Of a DNA stretch of 64,000 bases, positions 23,640 to 35,990 are shown piece after piece (the stretch's first letter is position 1; each line of letters starts with the position of its first letter). The stretch lies in NCBI RefSeq assembly GCF_964355755.1, contig NC_092675.1, positions 6,048,312 to 6,112,311 on the forward strand, in the 5' to 3' direction. This DNA comes from Antedon mediterranea (lineage: Eukaryota; Echinodermata; Crinoidea; Comatulida; Antedonidae). The translations under genes were made by a program, and so were the position numbers. A model generated the notes under the pieces. It was not told where the DNA came from. It saw only the letters and a list, made by a program, of their open reading frames with translations, and searched no databases.

Positions 23640-24850
23640 GGCCGTTCCGCAACATGGGCTGCTACCCAATGTTTGGGTCGCAAAAAAAAATTGATGGGTC
23701 GCGAAATTGTTTCCGATACTGAAACTTTTTATAACTTATAATAATACACTGATCTATATGTGAAATGTTCTCAGTTTTGATTACATCTACAGTTTTCCCT
23801 ATGTTGACGTGCGGCGAGTCCACATTGGGAAGCGACGACGAGACAATGGACGCTTTAGACGCATAGTTCGTTGTTAAATGGGGAATCCCCTTTTAGGACG
23901 TGGATTTAATAACCTACCAACTGGTTCTACGACGCTATTTTTTGTAGTTTGCAAAGGAAGGTAATTTGTGCATTGTTGATGTATTGGCAACAGGCTGCGA
24001 GTGGCAAACTGCCTATATGGCCCACCAATTAATAGAGATTACTATAACGATAGTTATTATGTATTAATATGACGGTAGAAATCGCAAAGATAGCTTACCT
24101 ATTTCCTAAATTAACTTAACTGTCTCAATATCTTAAGTTTCAAAATAAAATTAAAACAATATTTATTTCATTTAAAGAGTATTCGAACAGAACATTACAC
24201 GTCACACAACAAAGTACATGACTGAGCCGCTGACAATAGTCTATTTATTTATTCATTTTATATATTTTATTCAATCGAAACCAACAGCGATAATTACCGC
24301 CACTGGTTTGATACAAACGTACAAAGACAGGACTGTTTAAAGCACCTTGATTGGTCCTAACTCCCATCCAAGCTCCAACCAGGCCCAACGTTGCTTAACT
24401 TCGGTGATCTGACAATAACCGGTGTTTCAACGTGGTAAAGCTGTATACGTACTTCATATTATTACGTAATTCATCGTTACGTCATAAATATATTCATGAC
24501 CGTCAAAGCTGGTAACCTGTTTATATCCAAGATGACCGGTTAGCTCAGGTGAGCAGCGTTGTGTTAACAACACGGATGATGGGTTCGATGGGTCATGGTG
24601 GAAAAGAGTTAAAGCTATATGCTACTGTGTTTGTGGTTCACAGAATAATACTTTCCCCTTTCCACCACACAAGCAAGTCAATGCATCTGGTGATGCCGTG
24701 GAAACGATACAATGTCTCTGCCACAGCATTGAGATCGTTTCCACTACATTACCAAATGTCGGGAGAGGACACTATGACAATAATACTGGGTCACTTACAT
24801 TTTTGTTCAGTCAGTGTTTTTTTTTCTGTAGATTCGATCCCTTGTAAATG
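23640..24850 (+). mobile_element. 0.9-kb dispersed repeat, copy 2 (interrupted by a 5S-derived SINE)
   Basis: Same segments in the same order as 11525-12430, with an extra stretch at about 23880-24045 and a SINE inserted at 24245-24447. The tRNA-like piece is at 24535-24590 and the hairpin GTGGAAACGA / TCGTTTCCAC at 24698-24750. Confidence 0.7.
24245..24447 (-). mobile_element. 5S rRNA-derived SINE
   Basis: On the minus strand, 24446 to about 24340 reads as 5S rRNA with few changes: TACCACGTTGAAACACCGGT, AGATCACCGAAGTTAAGCAA, then GGGCCTGGTT and CTTGGATGGGA. The 3' end of the 5S part diverges. It runs into a body (TTTGTATCAAACC, GTGGCGGTAATTATCGC) and an AATAAAT-rich tail. That order, 5S head then body then A-rich tail, is the SINE3 plan. 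Confidence 0.8.
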
Positions 24851-25284
24851 ACTACAATAAATGCATCAAATTATCTTACAAATCTTTGAAAATTCAGTTC
24901 TTGTTACTGTTTCAGTTAATGACAAGGGGAGCATATTCGGATGATGAGGAGACCAACAACTTCTCAATTTAACGTGGCCTTATGTAAATAATAGCACTAA
25001 CTGCATAATAATATTAAGCCTGTATCCGGTACTTATAATTAATATTTAGCCCAATTGAGTATAGCATTATGTATAAAGGTTATAATAAAATCTGATAAAA
25101 TAATTCAAGATTTGCCGGGAAGAGCCTGGGTAGAAAAAAGTCTCCGCTATTAATTTTCAATTTCATGATGAGAACACAAACTGGTATAGCGCCATCTATC
25201 GAGCAGAACACATTCCAGTTAAATTTCAGCGCCTGTTTTTTGTCAACATTTTATTTTTAGAACGAACTTTGCAGACGTGTAGTA

Positions 25285-26060
25285 TAGTAGGCCTCTAGCC
25301 TAGTCTAGCAGGTCTTACTTACTTTTTCAGTTGACAATTATGTGAGTTTATACGATTTAATTTCAGAAATGTAGTTGCCCTAATATTTTATGCCTAGGAA
25401 GGATGCATGCATATAGGCTAGCCTACTAGTAGGCCTAGGCCTAGCTAGTCTAGCCTAGGTAGGCCTAGGCTAGGCTAGGCCTAGCTAGGCCTAGGCCCTA
25501 GGCCTAGGCCCTAGGCCTAGCCTAGGCTAGCCCTCCCCTAGCTAGCCTACCTACTAGGACCTAGGCCTACGCCTAGGCTAGGCAGGCCTACTACTAGGCC
25601 TAGTACTAGCCTACCTACTCTAGGCTAGACTAGGGTCTAGCTAGCTAGCCTAGAGTAGTAGTAGGGGGAGCCCCCAGGGCCAGGCCTAGCCTAGGCCTAG
25701 CTAGTAGCAAGGAATAATTTCGCCAGTGTAGCATAGCAAAAAGCTATACAAATCAACCTTTATTGCCACACATTTGTACAATTGAATACAAAAAAAAAAT
25801 ACAATACAAAACAAAACTAGCTAGGCCTATGTTTCTCGAATCAAAAATCAGTTTGATTAGCAATATATTGCTAAACAGAATTTCGAAATGAAATTTTTCC
25901 TGCTATAAAGGGGCCTTTTAGGCCTAGCCTAGGCCTACTACTAGCCTAGCTAGTAGGCTAGGCTTGAAGAGGCCTAGGCTAGCAGGGACCTATGCTAGGC
26001 TAAACTAGGCCTAGCTAGGCCCCTTAAGCCCAGCCGCCTAGGCTAGGCCCCCTAGGCCTA
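25285..26060. repeat. CTAG/GGCC-word low-complexity blocks
   Basis: Two blocks (25285-25700 and 25915-26060) are built almost only from overlapping CTAG, CCTAGG, AGGCCT and GCTAGC words, split by 200 bp of ordinary AT-rich sequence. The words are self-complementary, so the region can fold in countless ways. No frame. Confidence 0.85.
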
Positions 26061-26469
26061 GTAAATGTATAATACTGGCTGTGCTAATGCACTTTCCAAA
26101 TTCATTCATTCACCTGTTTGTTATGGTGTAAGTGACCATGTTAAAGTCTTAAGTTATGCCCAAGCCCAGTTTTATTAGGTACGAAACTGCAGTAGCACCT
26201 AATGGTAGGCGCGCCTGGCCAGTAGGATAAATACAACTGCAGCCAATCAGCAGACTTTCAGTTAGAAAACAGGTTTTAACTTCATTGTGATGGGTCCTGG
26301 CTGGCAAATGTGAAAAAGAAAGCTTAGGCCCTACCCAAAACAAAATATTTTGGCTATTTTTACGACGTAAATGTAACCCAGCGATCGATAGTGCATAAGC
26401 AATCAACAAACGGCACAGGCCTGATATGATCGGACCTTATGTTCCTGCCCTCAAAAGCTAAAAAACATC

Positions 26470-26842
26470 CCTTTTGGCAAGTGGTGAGAAAAGATCTTCT
26501 TCTTCCAATTTAGTGCAAACTTCAGACTTGAAGACTATAGCACTTTTTGGTGGGATGTAGTGCGAGTGAGTTAGTTTAATTGAACAGTTTCTGTGTGTGA
26601 CAGTGGCTGTGTTTGTGTGGACTAGTACACCGGGATAGCCCCCTACTCGTCTCGAAAGATGTACTAGGTTTTTTGAAGTGCACATGAGCTATGTGTACAC
26701 TGGAAATACGGTTTATAGTCCTTATCCGAGAAGACTCGTTCTACCACCAGAACCATGGAGCGAGTGAGCCTCGAACCCTTGCCGATGTTATGGCTACGTA
26801 ATTACGGTTCCACTGTCTTAACCACTCGGCCACTCACTCACT
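26470..26842 (-). mobile_element. SINE with tRNA-Ser/Leu-like head
   Basis: On the minus strand the head (26839-26762) has acceptor strands GAGTGAG and CTCACTC, A box TGGCCGAGTGG and B box GGTTCGAGGCT. The anticodon arm does not pair and the D stem has a mismatch, so it is not a working tRNA. The body continues GATAAGGACTATAAACCG. Confidence 0.65.
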
Positions 26843-27709
26843 CGATGGTCAATAAAGAAGATTGTAAGTAAAGAAAAATAAATTGGCATTGATGCGTTTT
26901 GCAGCCCAGCACAGTCCACTCAGCCATCCGACTGGCTTTCAATGGAGCGATGTCATAACGTATATGAAACATCAATTGAGCATGCTCTGTTGACTAAACT
27001 ATTGACCATCATCAGGAAAAAATCCCTCTACTGTAGTTTTTATAAATAATGTGAAATGTTGGAGAATAACCTGTGACTTGCAGCCTGATTGGGCTAATAA
27101 CTGTCTTCTCCCCTAAGGTCCCTTCGTGTCTGTCGAGCGTAAGTAGTAAAATAGTAAAATGTTTCAATTCAAAATTATACAAACATTAGTTAAGCCCTTT
27201 TTTCTATTTTTTGATATTATTTCCAAGAAATTCAGATACAGTTATTATTCTTATAAATCTTCTAAATATAATGATATTCACAAAGGTCTAAATACAAGTC
27301 ATTTTAATTTTTCTTGCTAGTTTTATTGCGGATCACCAACAAAATGTCATATTTAATGAACCATGATAATAAACATATTGTTAATAATAATTCTTATATC
27401 TTTTGAATTCATTCAACCATGATGTTTGTTTACATTGGTAAACTTAGCAACCAACTTTTAAACAAAAGAATATTGTACCAATGCCGTGTTCTTTTTGCAC
27501 AATCTTCCAATAAAAGACGTTAGACATTTTGTTAACCCTTGATGTCATTGAAGTACAGGAAATCATACCAGTTTTAACAAGGACCAAATCATTTACACTG
27601 TTCCAAATTTGTCTACATTTTGTTAATTTCCCAAAGTTATTGACAACAGGCCACCATGGCAAACGGTGAGAATATTGTTTCAAATAGTACAGTTGTTTTA
27701 AACAAATTT

Positions 27710-27937
27710 ATGTATTTAAGTTTTAAGTATTTTAAAATTGTTTTGATATTTTTTGTACATTTCCCATTCTTGTATTGTATTCAGAATTTAGTGTGATTAG
27801 CAGTGACTAGATTTATAATGTAAAGTTATTTTCAACAAAATTACTGTATGTTTAAGTTTTAAGTATTTTAAAAGTGTTTTGATATTTTTGTACATTTCCC
27901 ATTCTTGTATTCAGAATTTAGTGTGATTAGCAGGACT
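27710..27937. repeat. Tandem duplication, unit about 135 bp
   Basis: TTAAGTTTTAAGTATTTTAA through AGAATTTAGTGTGATTAGCA occurs twice, from about 27714 and about 27850, with only small indels between copies. Confidence 0.8.
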
Positions 27938-29976
27938 GGTTTTATTCACATAGAGATACCTATACTATGATATCTCTATGATTTATTACAAACATTGTAG
28001 CTAAAGTAGTTAATGGGCTAGTGGACCAGTACAAGATAATGGACAGACCAATTTAATTGTGATAGGTGGAGGTTAACAAGATAATATTAATATACCCTAT
28101 TAAAGTTCTTAACTGCCAACATTTCTGTAGAATTTATTTACAGATTTCACCCATACTTAAAAAATTTAAGATCAGTTTGTTGTCAATTTAGCATTAGACC
28201 GTTTAGTAACCAGCTTTATTGAAAATATTTGTTGAACATTAAAACAAAATAACGCATAGAGCTCATATTATTTTGTATTCATTGTACATACTTTGTCTGT
28301 TTCTTTTTGAGATACAGAATTAATTTACTTTTGTAGGCAGACTGTAATGAGTGAAAACCACACAGGAAAGTAAGGGGTTGAAATAGGCGTCTTTAAGATT
28401 TTTCAGTCGCCATGTTCAATAAAAAATTGTCGTACTATAAAAACAGCACCTCAAACCTTTCCCTTATTGGATGTTCTTTGTATTAAGTAACTATATACTA
28501 CTGTATATATGCTATTTTTTTAAAGTTATATTCCCAACAAATTAACCTATCTCATCACAGTATAGTTCATTCAAGCAGCTTTCATTTTTCAAGTAAAACC
28601 ACAATTGTGGGAAAAAATGTGATTGCTATTATTAGTTCAACGGAAATTGCTGTAAAACTATTTTTTTTGCTTTAATGATTTTTTGTACTAGAATATGAAT
28701 TGAATATTTTTTAGAAGAAATAATTAACTTTATCTAAACATGATAATGAATGGCGAGAAAATATTATGATGAGCTAAAAATCTATCATCTGAATAATGAT
28801 ATTTCACTATCTTATTAATATGTTAATGATTATTCAGTTTCCAGGTACAGGATATAAATTACTGTCAAAACTAATACTGTCAGACAAAAATTCATCGAAA
28901 ATAATCTTACTGTACATTATTATTATTGTTAAGAATAATCTTTAATGATTTTTTTTTTTATAGTATTTGTAGTTGATTCTCTTATAATGATGCTTTCCGG
29001 CGGTTGTTGGGACAACCCAGATTTGTTAGTGCGAGGAATTTGTTTGCGGAAAACAATATTCCATCATTTTATAAATATTTGAGGATTTCGACTTACCGAT
29101 TTCTTACAAGAATAATGAAAAGCGAAAACAGAATGTTAATTTTTGTATATATAAATATTTGTTGATGGCTTCAAACATGTACTACAAATGGAGAGAGGCA
29201 TTATATACAAATAGATTAAAGTTTTGGTCCTCTCTCCTTCATTTTTTTTTTGTGTAATGTATTATACCATATGGACAATTGTCTGAAATAAAAGTTGAAT
29301 TGAATAACTCTTAGCTTATTCTGAATATATTCTCCTACTACTATGTTTTAACATGTTACTATTTATTGAGAATTTAAAAAAAACCATTGAACATTGATAA
29401 GAAATAACTGTGGGACGGTGCGCTTTGTATTGCCTATTAGTAACGTACAATTTATACCAATAAATAACCTGTTTCTTTACACTATGAGCCTTTAATGCTT
29501 ACAAGTACTACAATTTTGTAATAACGAAATTAAATATAGTTTATTGATAATTAATAATATTAGTATTATTTAATAATAATAATAATGTAGGATTTGATTC
29601 CGACAGTAACATACATAGCCTTAATATCTAAAATTAAAAAATTCTGATGCAAAATCATTAACCACCTTACAGTAACTATTTAATAAGATTGTAAAATGTA
29701 ATTTACAGAAGTATTCAGAAATCAAGCTTATGTTGTTACATAAATATTGATTTAAAATTTAATTGATCTTTGACCTTTCACCTCTGAAATTATAGTAATT
29801 AAAGATGGACTTCCTGCAGAAAGTTTCTCAATGACAGGAAAGTGTCATACAGTAGTTACGTCTTGTCAGGCTAAAGTACTGAATGAATCACACAGGCTTC
29901 CTGACATGCACTGTGTGGGAGACACCAGCGCATTAAGTACATTTTATACTCTGTATTCCATTTAAAATAACATTAA

Positions 29977-31094
29977 GACCGTGTTCGTACGGCGATTGAA
30001 ATACACGTTTATTTGGTTTTTACCCTTGGGGTAAAACCCATACGACGTTCGTACGAATAAACAAAGTACCGGTAAGCTGACACGAAACCAATTAAGATCG
30101 GAATTCTTAGGTCAAAAAGCGCCCTCTGTGCGTCGACCCATATCAATTGACATGGCGTGTTGACAAATTCAACTGGATATTGCATGTCGTTTCGCGCGCG
30201 AATCGTTCAATTATTATTTTTCAATCGACAACCAGACCTATATATTTATAATACATCGAATACAATTTACTTTTTAAATAAATAATGATCGAAAATCCTG
30301 CTAACGTATGTTGTTTGTTGACCACGTGTATTTATCGTGCGAGCCGAACTATTGTTGTGGAAATTCCATTTAATGTACACGCACTGTACCCCTCTTGTAA
30401 AAATCACCACGTGTATTTATCGTGCGAGCCGAACTATTGTTGTGGAAATTCCATTTAATGTACACGCACTGTACCCCTCTTGTAAAAATCACCACGTGTA
30501 TTTATCGTGCGAGCCGAACTATTGTTGTGAAAATTCCATTTAATGTACACGCACTGTACCCCTCTTGTAAAAATCACCACGTGTATTCATCGTGCGAGCC
30601 GAACTATTGTTGTAAAAATTCCATTTAACACGCACTGTACCCCTCTTATCGTGCGAGCCGAATGGTCGATGTGGTAATTCACAGACACCAGGCTACCACA
30701 ATACAGAACTCCCTGCCGTTACATGTACATTATAAGCCACCGATTCGCAAGTTCAGGTCACCGGAAAAAAACCAACGAGTTGATTATTTATATATAATTT
30801 TACAAAACAATAGATATACATTCGCATTAACGAAAAAGAACATTTTAAACAATAATTGTTAAACAATCAGAAAGCTTATTTGAGGTCGCGATTTGACATG
30901 ATCCCGTTAACGCTTGATTAATTATACCCCGAGGCAGCGTGTAATTGGAATGGGATTGAAATAACCAGTAAAGTTGGTGGATTTTTCGTCCAGATGGTTT
31001 TCTAATTTTTTATAGCCAGAGGCGTAAGTTAATTGCCACACGCGACCTCACAGTTGGAAGTACACGGTAGTTTCAGTCCCGTCCGAACGGGCCC
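29977..31094. mobile_element. PIF/Harbinger-like non-autonomous element, ~1.1 kb
   Basis: Left GACCGTGTTCGTACGGCG and the inverse of the right end (GGGCCCGTTCGGACGGG) are imperfect inverted repeats, flanked on both sides by TAA (29974-29976 and 31095-31097), the 3-bp target type of Harbinger elements. No transposase frame. Contains the 85-bp minisatellite at 30315-30660. Confidence 0.65.
30315..30660. repeat. 85-bp minisatellite, about four units
   Basis: ACCACGTGTATTTATCGTGC starts units at about 30320, 30405, 30490 and 30575. Units 1 and 2 are nearly identical; unit 3 has point changes and unit 4 is shortened. Confidence 0.9.
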
Positions 31095-34000
31095 TAAGAT
31101 GTTATCATCACAGAGGATAACATTACTGAGATAATTAGAGGACAATAAATTTATTTATTCTTAATTGTGGGAAATATTATTACGTGGATATGGTTTTACT
31201 TCACTGGTTTAGGTAAGTTTTGTCATTTCGAAATATTATTGGTCACTTAGTTTTATCGAGTAATGTGTTTCACCTTGTAAGCATGACTATTCAAGAATAC
31301 ATATTTCTGACAGTGTTAATTGAATGAGTGTTGGGTCTTTAATTTGAGATTAACATACTGAGGAGTTTATCTAAAAAGACAAGACAATTTAATTGAATGT
31401 CTAGGCATTCGCTCAATCATCAACATATTCAGAACTTTCTATCTATTTCATTATAAAAGATTGTCCATACTACAGTAGTAAGTAGCTAGTAGGCAAACAT
31501 ACTAGTAGGACAACGTACAAATAAAACAACGTAAATAAATTGCTGCATTTCTAGAAATAAAAATTTAAAATAGTCCTATTGTCCCCATGAAAAATAATGT
31601 CCACAATTTGTTTAGTTGAATATACCAATGTAGATACTTGGACCAAAATTGAATAGAAAAAAAAACAGTATCAATTACTTAATAAAACGTAATTCGCTGT
31701 TCATGGAAAGTGAATAACTTTTAAACCTTTTATAGTTACAAAATTTTAAAACTACAAAGTTAAATTTTATTCATATATTTTTCATGTTTTGGGGACAATA
31801 CATATTTTAATTATTTAAATGATTATTATATGAAATTTGTCTGTTAAATTGTATTCCAACTCTTGATGAACTTGAAACTACCGTAGTTCCTATTTCAATT
31901 TAAGAATCCTGCTGCTTGCTATCAATTGTAAACATCTTAAGAACACTTGTCCCCAAGCCCCTGGGAATGTCACTCTGTCGTACATGTCCTGGATGTGTGA
32001 TCACCGATACTTTGTAGTGCAAAGCTACTGTATTTATAAAGTACAGTACAATATTCTTTAAAAATATAATCTTATAGATTTGTCCGCTATTGAAAAACTT
32101 CTTTAATGTTCACCTACAAAATGACCATGAAACACACAGGCAAATTGCAATTTAAAAAAAGTGATAATTTGTTTAATTTCGATGGAAATTGTGAATTGCT
32201 CTGGTGGATTGACACATTTCACGTGACAAGTCTACGTGTAATTTCCTCTCTATTAATATGGTCCGATGAAATCCCGCTGATGGATCAGCCTTGTACAGTA
32301 CTTATACTTACCGGTGCTGTACCTTTTAGTTTTATTTTATTTCAATTTTGCAATACTACACTTTAAATAATTTTATATAAGTAACATAAATAAGTACAGT
32401 AGTAACATAGTTAAGTAATTCTATCTAAACAACCGCTTGATACACTTTGTTACTGGATGAGTGTGTTCACTAAATTTACAAGTCTTTGAATATATTTCAT
32501 TAACAAGCTATATACTAATCAGGGCGTGGGGGAGGGTTTGATAGTTTGAACGTTTCCCCAACCCTCAAACCCTCCCACCCTCACTCCTTTTCCCTTTTTT
32601 TGATAAAGTGCCCTTGTCAAACTAGAGTGAATTTTCTTTGTCCTTTTGTGGAAGTAAAGAACTCCCTATAAAAATCCTGCTTACGAACTTTGATTAACGT
32701 TTCAAAATAGTAAAATGTGATTCCTAAAACAGAAGGTTAGAATTTTTTTTTTTTTTTCGATGATTAGCAAAAACCATATTTTGTACCTGTATTTCTATTA
32801 TAAATGTTGTTCTAATGTGTAGGAAAATCCGTCCAATTGAGTCCCATGAATGTGGTTCTGACCCATCCCAAAGGTCAGATTATTTTACATAAAGGTTTTA
32901 GTAATGTGAATGTATTGTAAGAACTTTTTAGTTAGGAATGCCTGGTTGTATACTGTACTGTAGGTTTCATTGTTTGTATTGACAGTATTCAAGGAGATTA
33001 TCTCTGCTCTTTATTGTCCAATTTGATAGGGTATTTTTTTTGCCAAATAATACTGGGTGATAATTTATAGAGTATGTACAATGTTACAGCTATCAGTAAA
33101 GTATGATCTGGTAATAGGCTTGGTTTGCTCCTACTGTAAGTAGTCAATCTTTTAGCATTTGTATTAGGAACACTCAATTTACGACTAACACATAGTTTTT
33201 ACCACCCTGAGAGATTTGAAATGTGTGACACCAAGTATTCGAGCCACATGCCCCCAATTGTGTGGGGCCTGGGGCAAAGCAAATTTAGTTTAATGACACC
33301 AGTAGATGGCTGGATATGGTACTCTCGCACGTAAAATTCATAAATGACACCTCTAGGTGACTGAGCGCGATAGCAATCAACCTACAAATAAAAAAATGCA
33401 ATCACATGTGTTTGTTTAAAATGTGTGTATCCTTAAAAATCACTTTGAAATGCGGGACTGTCATGCACGGTGGGTAACTAAGTTGGTAACTAACCCTGCG
33501 TACTAACATCAACACACTTTGGCTAGCCAATTTGTTAATTAGGCAAGAATTAGATCCCGCCCTCTGGCACTCTTTCCATTCCGAAGCTTATTTAAATCCT
33601 ATGATCTGTATCTTCAATATGGGCTGAAACATTAACCGCCCCCTGTCGCATTTTCCCAATTTTACATTTTCCTCAACTTCAAATAATAAGTGTCGTGTTT
33701 TTAATTAAGATTCTGTATACATCCGTATGGGAACCTTTATGTTTGAAATATAGAACAGTTTTACTCAAAAGTAAAATTGATACCATTTACGTATAATTAT
33801 ACCATTGAGCTAAAATACCACGCATTAATTCTACACCATCTTGCTCACCTTACACAATGTGTTACAGTGTGTATCAACCTGGATGTTTTCATCAAGTGCG
33901 CTGAAGCGTGCAAAAGCATTCTGCATCTATTTACTCAGCTAATTTATACAATAGTGATACAGTATTTAATTAATTTTGCATGAAATTATTATGTCTGATT

Positions 34001-34498
34001 ACCATCTAGATATGTAGATTTACTTTTTAATCAATTTTCAAATACTGTAGGAGTTGTGTGTAGTTTTAGTTAGTTGATTTACATTTGAAATATTAAGGCA
34101 AGATTTAAGTTTGGTTACATAATGTGTAAGTATTATTTTTACTTTTTTACCTAAGCAAGTTAATTATAATTAAAGTTTGAAATAGGTATGACCGAATAGT
34201 ACTGTTAGTAATCAAGTATTGATTTTTATAGACATCATGATCTGTAAAGTTCATATTGTTTGTGTTTGGACTTTACAATCCATAAAAAAGTGTCGATAAT
34301 CTGATGAAATATTGTTGTGTGTTGGCATGTATAGTATTTTAAAAAGTAATAATTTATGTGCTCTGTAGCATTAATCGTCAAGAGTGCAGTGCATTATTGC
34401 ATAATTTTATGTATGCATGGACTTAGTCGCCCATCTGAGGGTGTAGCTCACGGACAATACCACTGTCTTGGATGGGTACTCTAGGTTTTTATTAAGTT

Positions 34499-34583
34499 TA
34501 AGCTCTGTATACACTATCAAACTTTACGTGACAAAAAGAGACATCACATTTTGTTTTCACATAAAGTTTTATATTGTAGAGAC
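34499..34583. mobile_element. Family A MITE, internally deleted copy
   Basis: Left AAGCTCTGTATACACTATC and right AAGTTTTATATTGTAGA; the core is shortened to about 40 bp. Confidence 0.75.
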
Positions 34584-35819
34584 CTTTTGTAGAGACACCA
34601 CTATTGATTTGTGTAATTTAGTAGTATGTAAGTACTAGATGTATTAACATGCAAAACAGGTCCTAATATCGTGTCCAAGTGTAAGTAATGTGTTGGTTTG
34701 ATATCATTTTCAAATGCAACATAAATTAAGTCCTGATATCGTGTATAAATGCAATACTATCCAGATATTGTACAAAATACAATAAATGGAGTTTGTATTA
34801 TCTTTTCATCATCATCATGCTACAGTGAAAATTAATAATGAAAACGATGTTTTAAAAATTACAAATGACCTTTTGACCTCAACATGCTTTCCTATAAAAG
34901 TGGACACTCAAATGAAAGTCATTCAAATGGCACCAAATTAAATTAAGAATTCTTTGTTTTCATTTGTACATAATAATCAATTTGTGCATCAATGTCAAAT
35001 TGTACAATACATGACTCTCATCAATGCACACTTAAAGCAAACTAGAAAAGTCCTAGTAGTTTTGCTTTTTGAAAATGTCAAAGCTATTATGTTGCACGTT
35101 GTCATTTAAAAAAAACTAAAGTAGGTATATTTTAGTTTAACAAAGGTACTTGATAATTGAGACTGAGATGTGCCAATTTTTATAGTATTAATTAAAATAC
35201 CGAAGTATGTTGCTTTCTACTACTAGTGATGAGTAGTAAACCTTTGCTAGTGGAAGAACTCCTAAGGATTGCGTACAGTAATTAGTGGATTCGGAGCGCA
35301 TCCTACAAAGATAATTCATTTTTAATAATAGTAAATTTCCTTTCGTACAGTTACAGTTGGTTTGTTGAAATCCGGTTTACTGTCAAAGTAAACACACTGA
35401 CTATACACAATGGTAGAAATTAATTACATCAAGTGTGTTGTCAATAATTATTATGATAATCAATATTGGTTTGCCATACTAACACCTGGTTTAAAACAGA
35501 TCATTGCATTTTGTACACAAACGTACCAGAGTACTACTGTAACACTGAGCAGTATTGTCAGTGAAGTATAAATGCCTCATTTCTTTTTTTAATGATGTGT
35601 AAATCTGTCAGTGTCTATTGCACAGCATGTTCCTAGTGGTTGTCTACTGTATCCAGATCTAGTTTGGAAGCAGAATAATCTTTATACAAGTTATATTATT
35701 CAAGACTTAAGCCTAAAAGTAGAATTGCATCTTGCATGAATTGCGAACATTTGTGGACATGACTACACATTTGAAATGTTATTTAAAACAAAGTGAGTTT
35801 TTGTTTGTATTGCTAATAT

Positions 35820-35990
35820 TAAGCTCTGTCTACACTATCAAACTAGTTTGACAAAAAAGTGTGATGTGCCCAAATGTGGTACGGTAGTGATATATATTCC
35901 CAAATATGGTGGTAGTAATATGACACCACCATGTCCATATGGGCACATCCCATTTTGTTGTCACATGAAGTTTGATAGTGTAGACAAGGT
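35820..35990. mobile_element. Foldback MITE, family A copy 5
   Basis: AAGCTCTGTCTACACTATC to GATAGTGTAGACAAGG with the full core. Confidence 0.85.

Noticed and set aside
24340..24446. Working 5S rRNA gene
   Set aside because: The 5' end is incomplete and the 3' end diverges into a SINE body, so it cannot give a normal 5S RNA.
26149..26685. Two minus-strand frames of 86 and 75 codons
   Set aside because: They lie in and beside a tRNA-derived SINE, with no recognisable domain.
26762..26839. Functional tRNA-Ser or tRNA-Leu on the minus strand
   Set aside because: The acceptor and T arm look good, but the anticodon arm does not pair and the D stem has a mismatch; it is followed by a SINE body.
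30315..30660. Two overlapping frames of 68 codons with repeated peptides
   Set aside because: They are translations of the 85-bp minisatellite; the frame shifts from one unit to the next.
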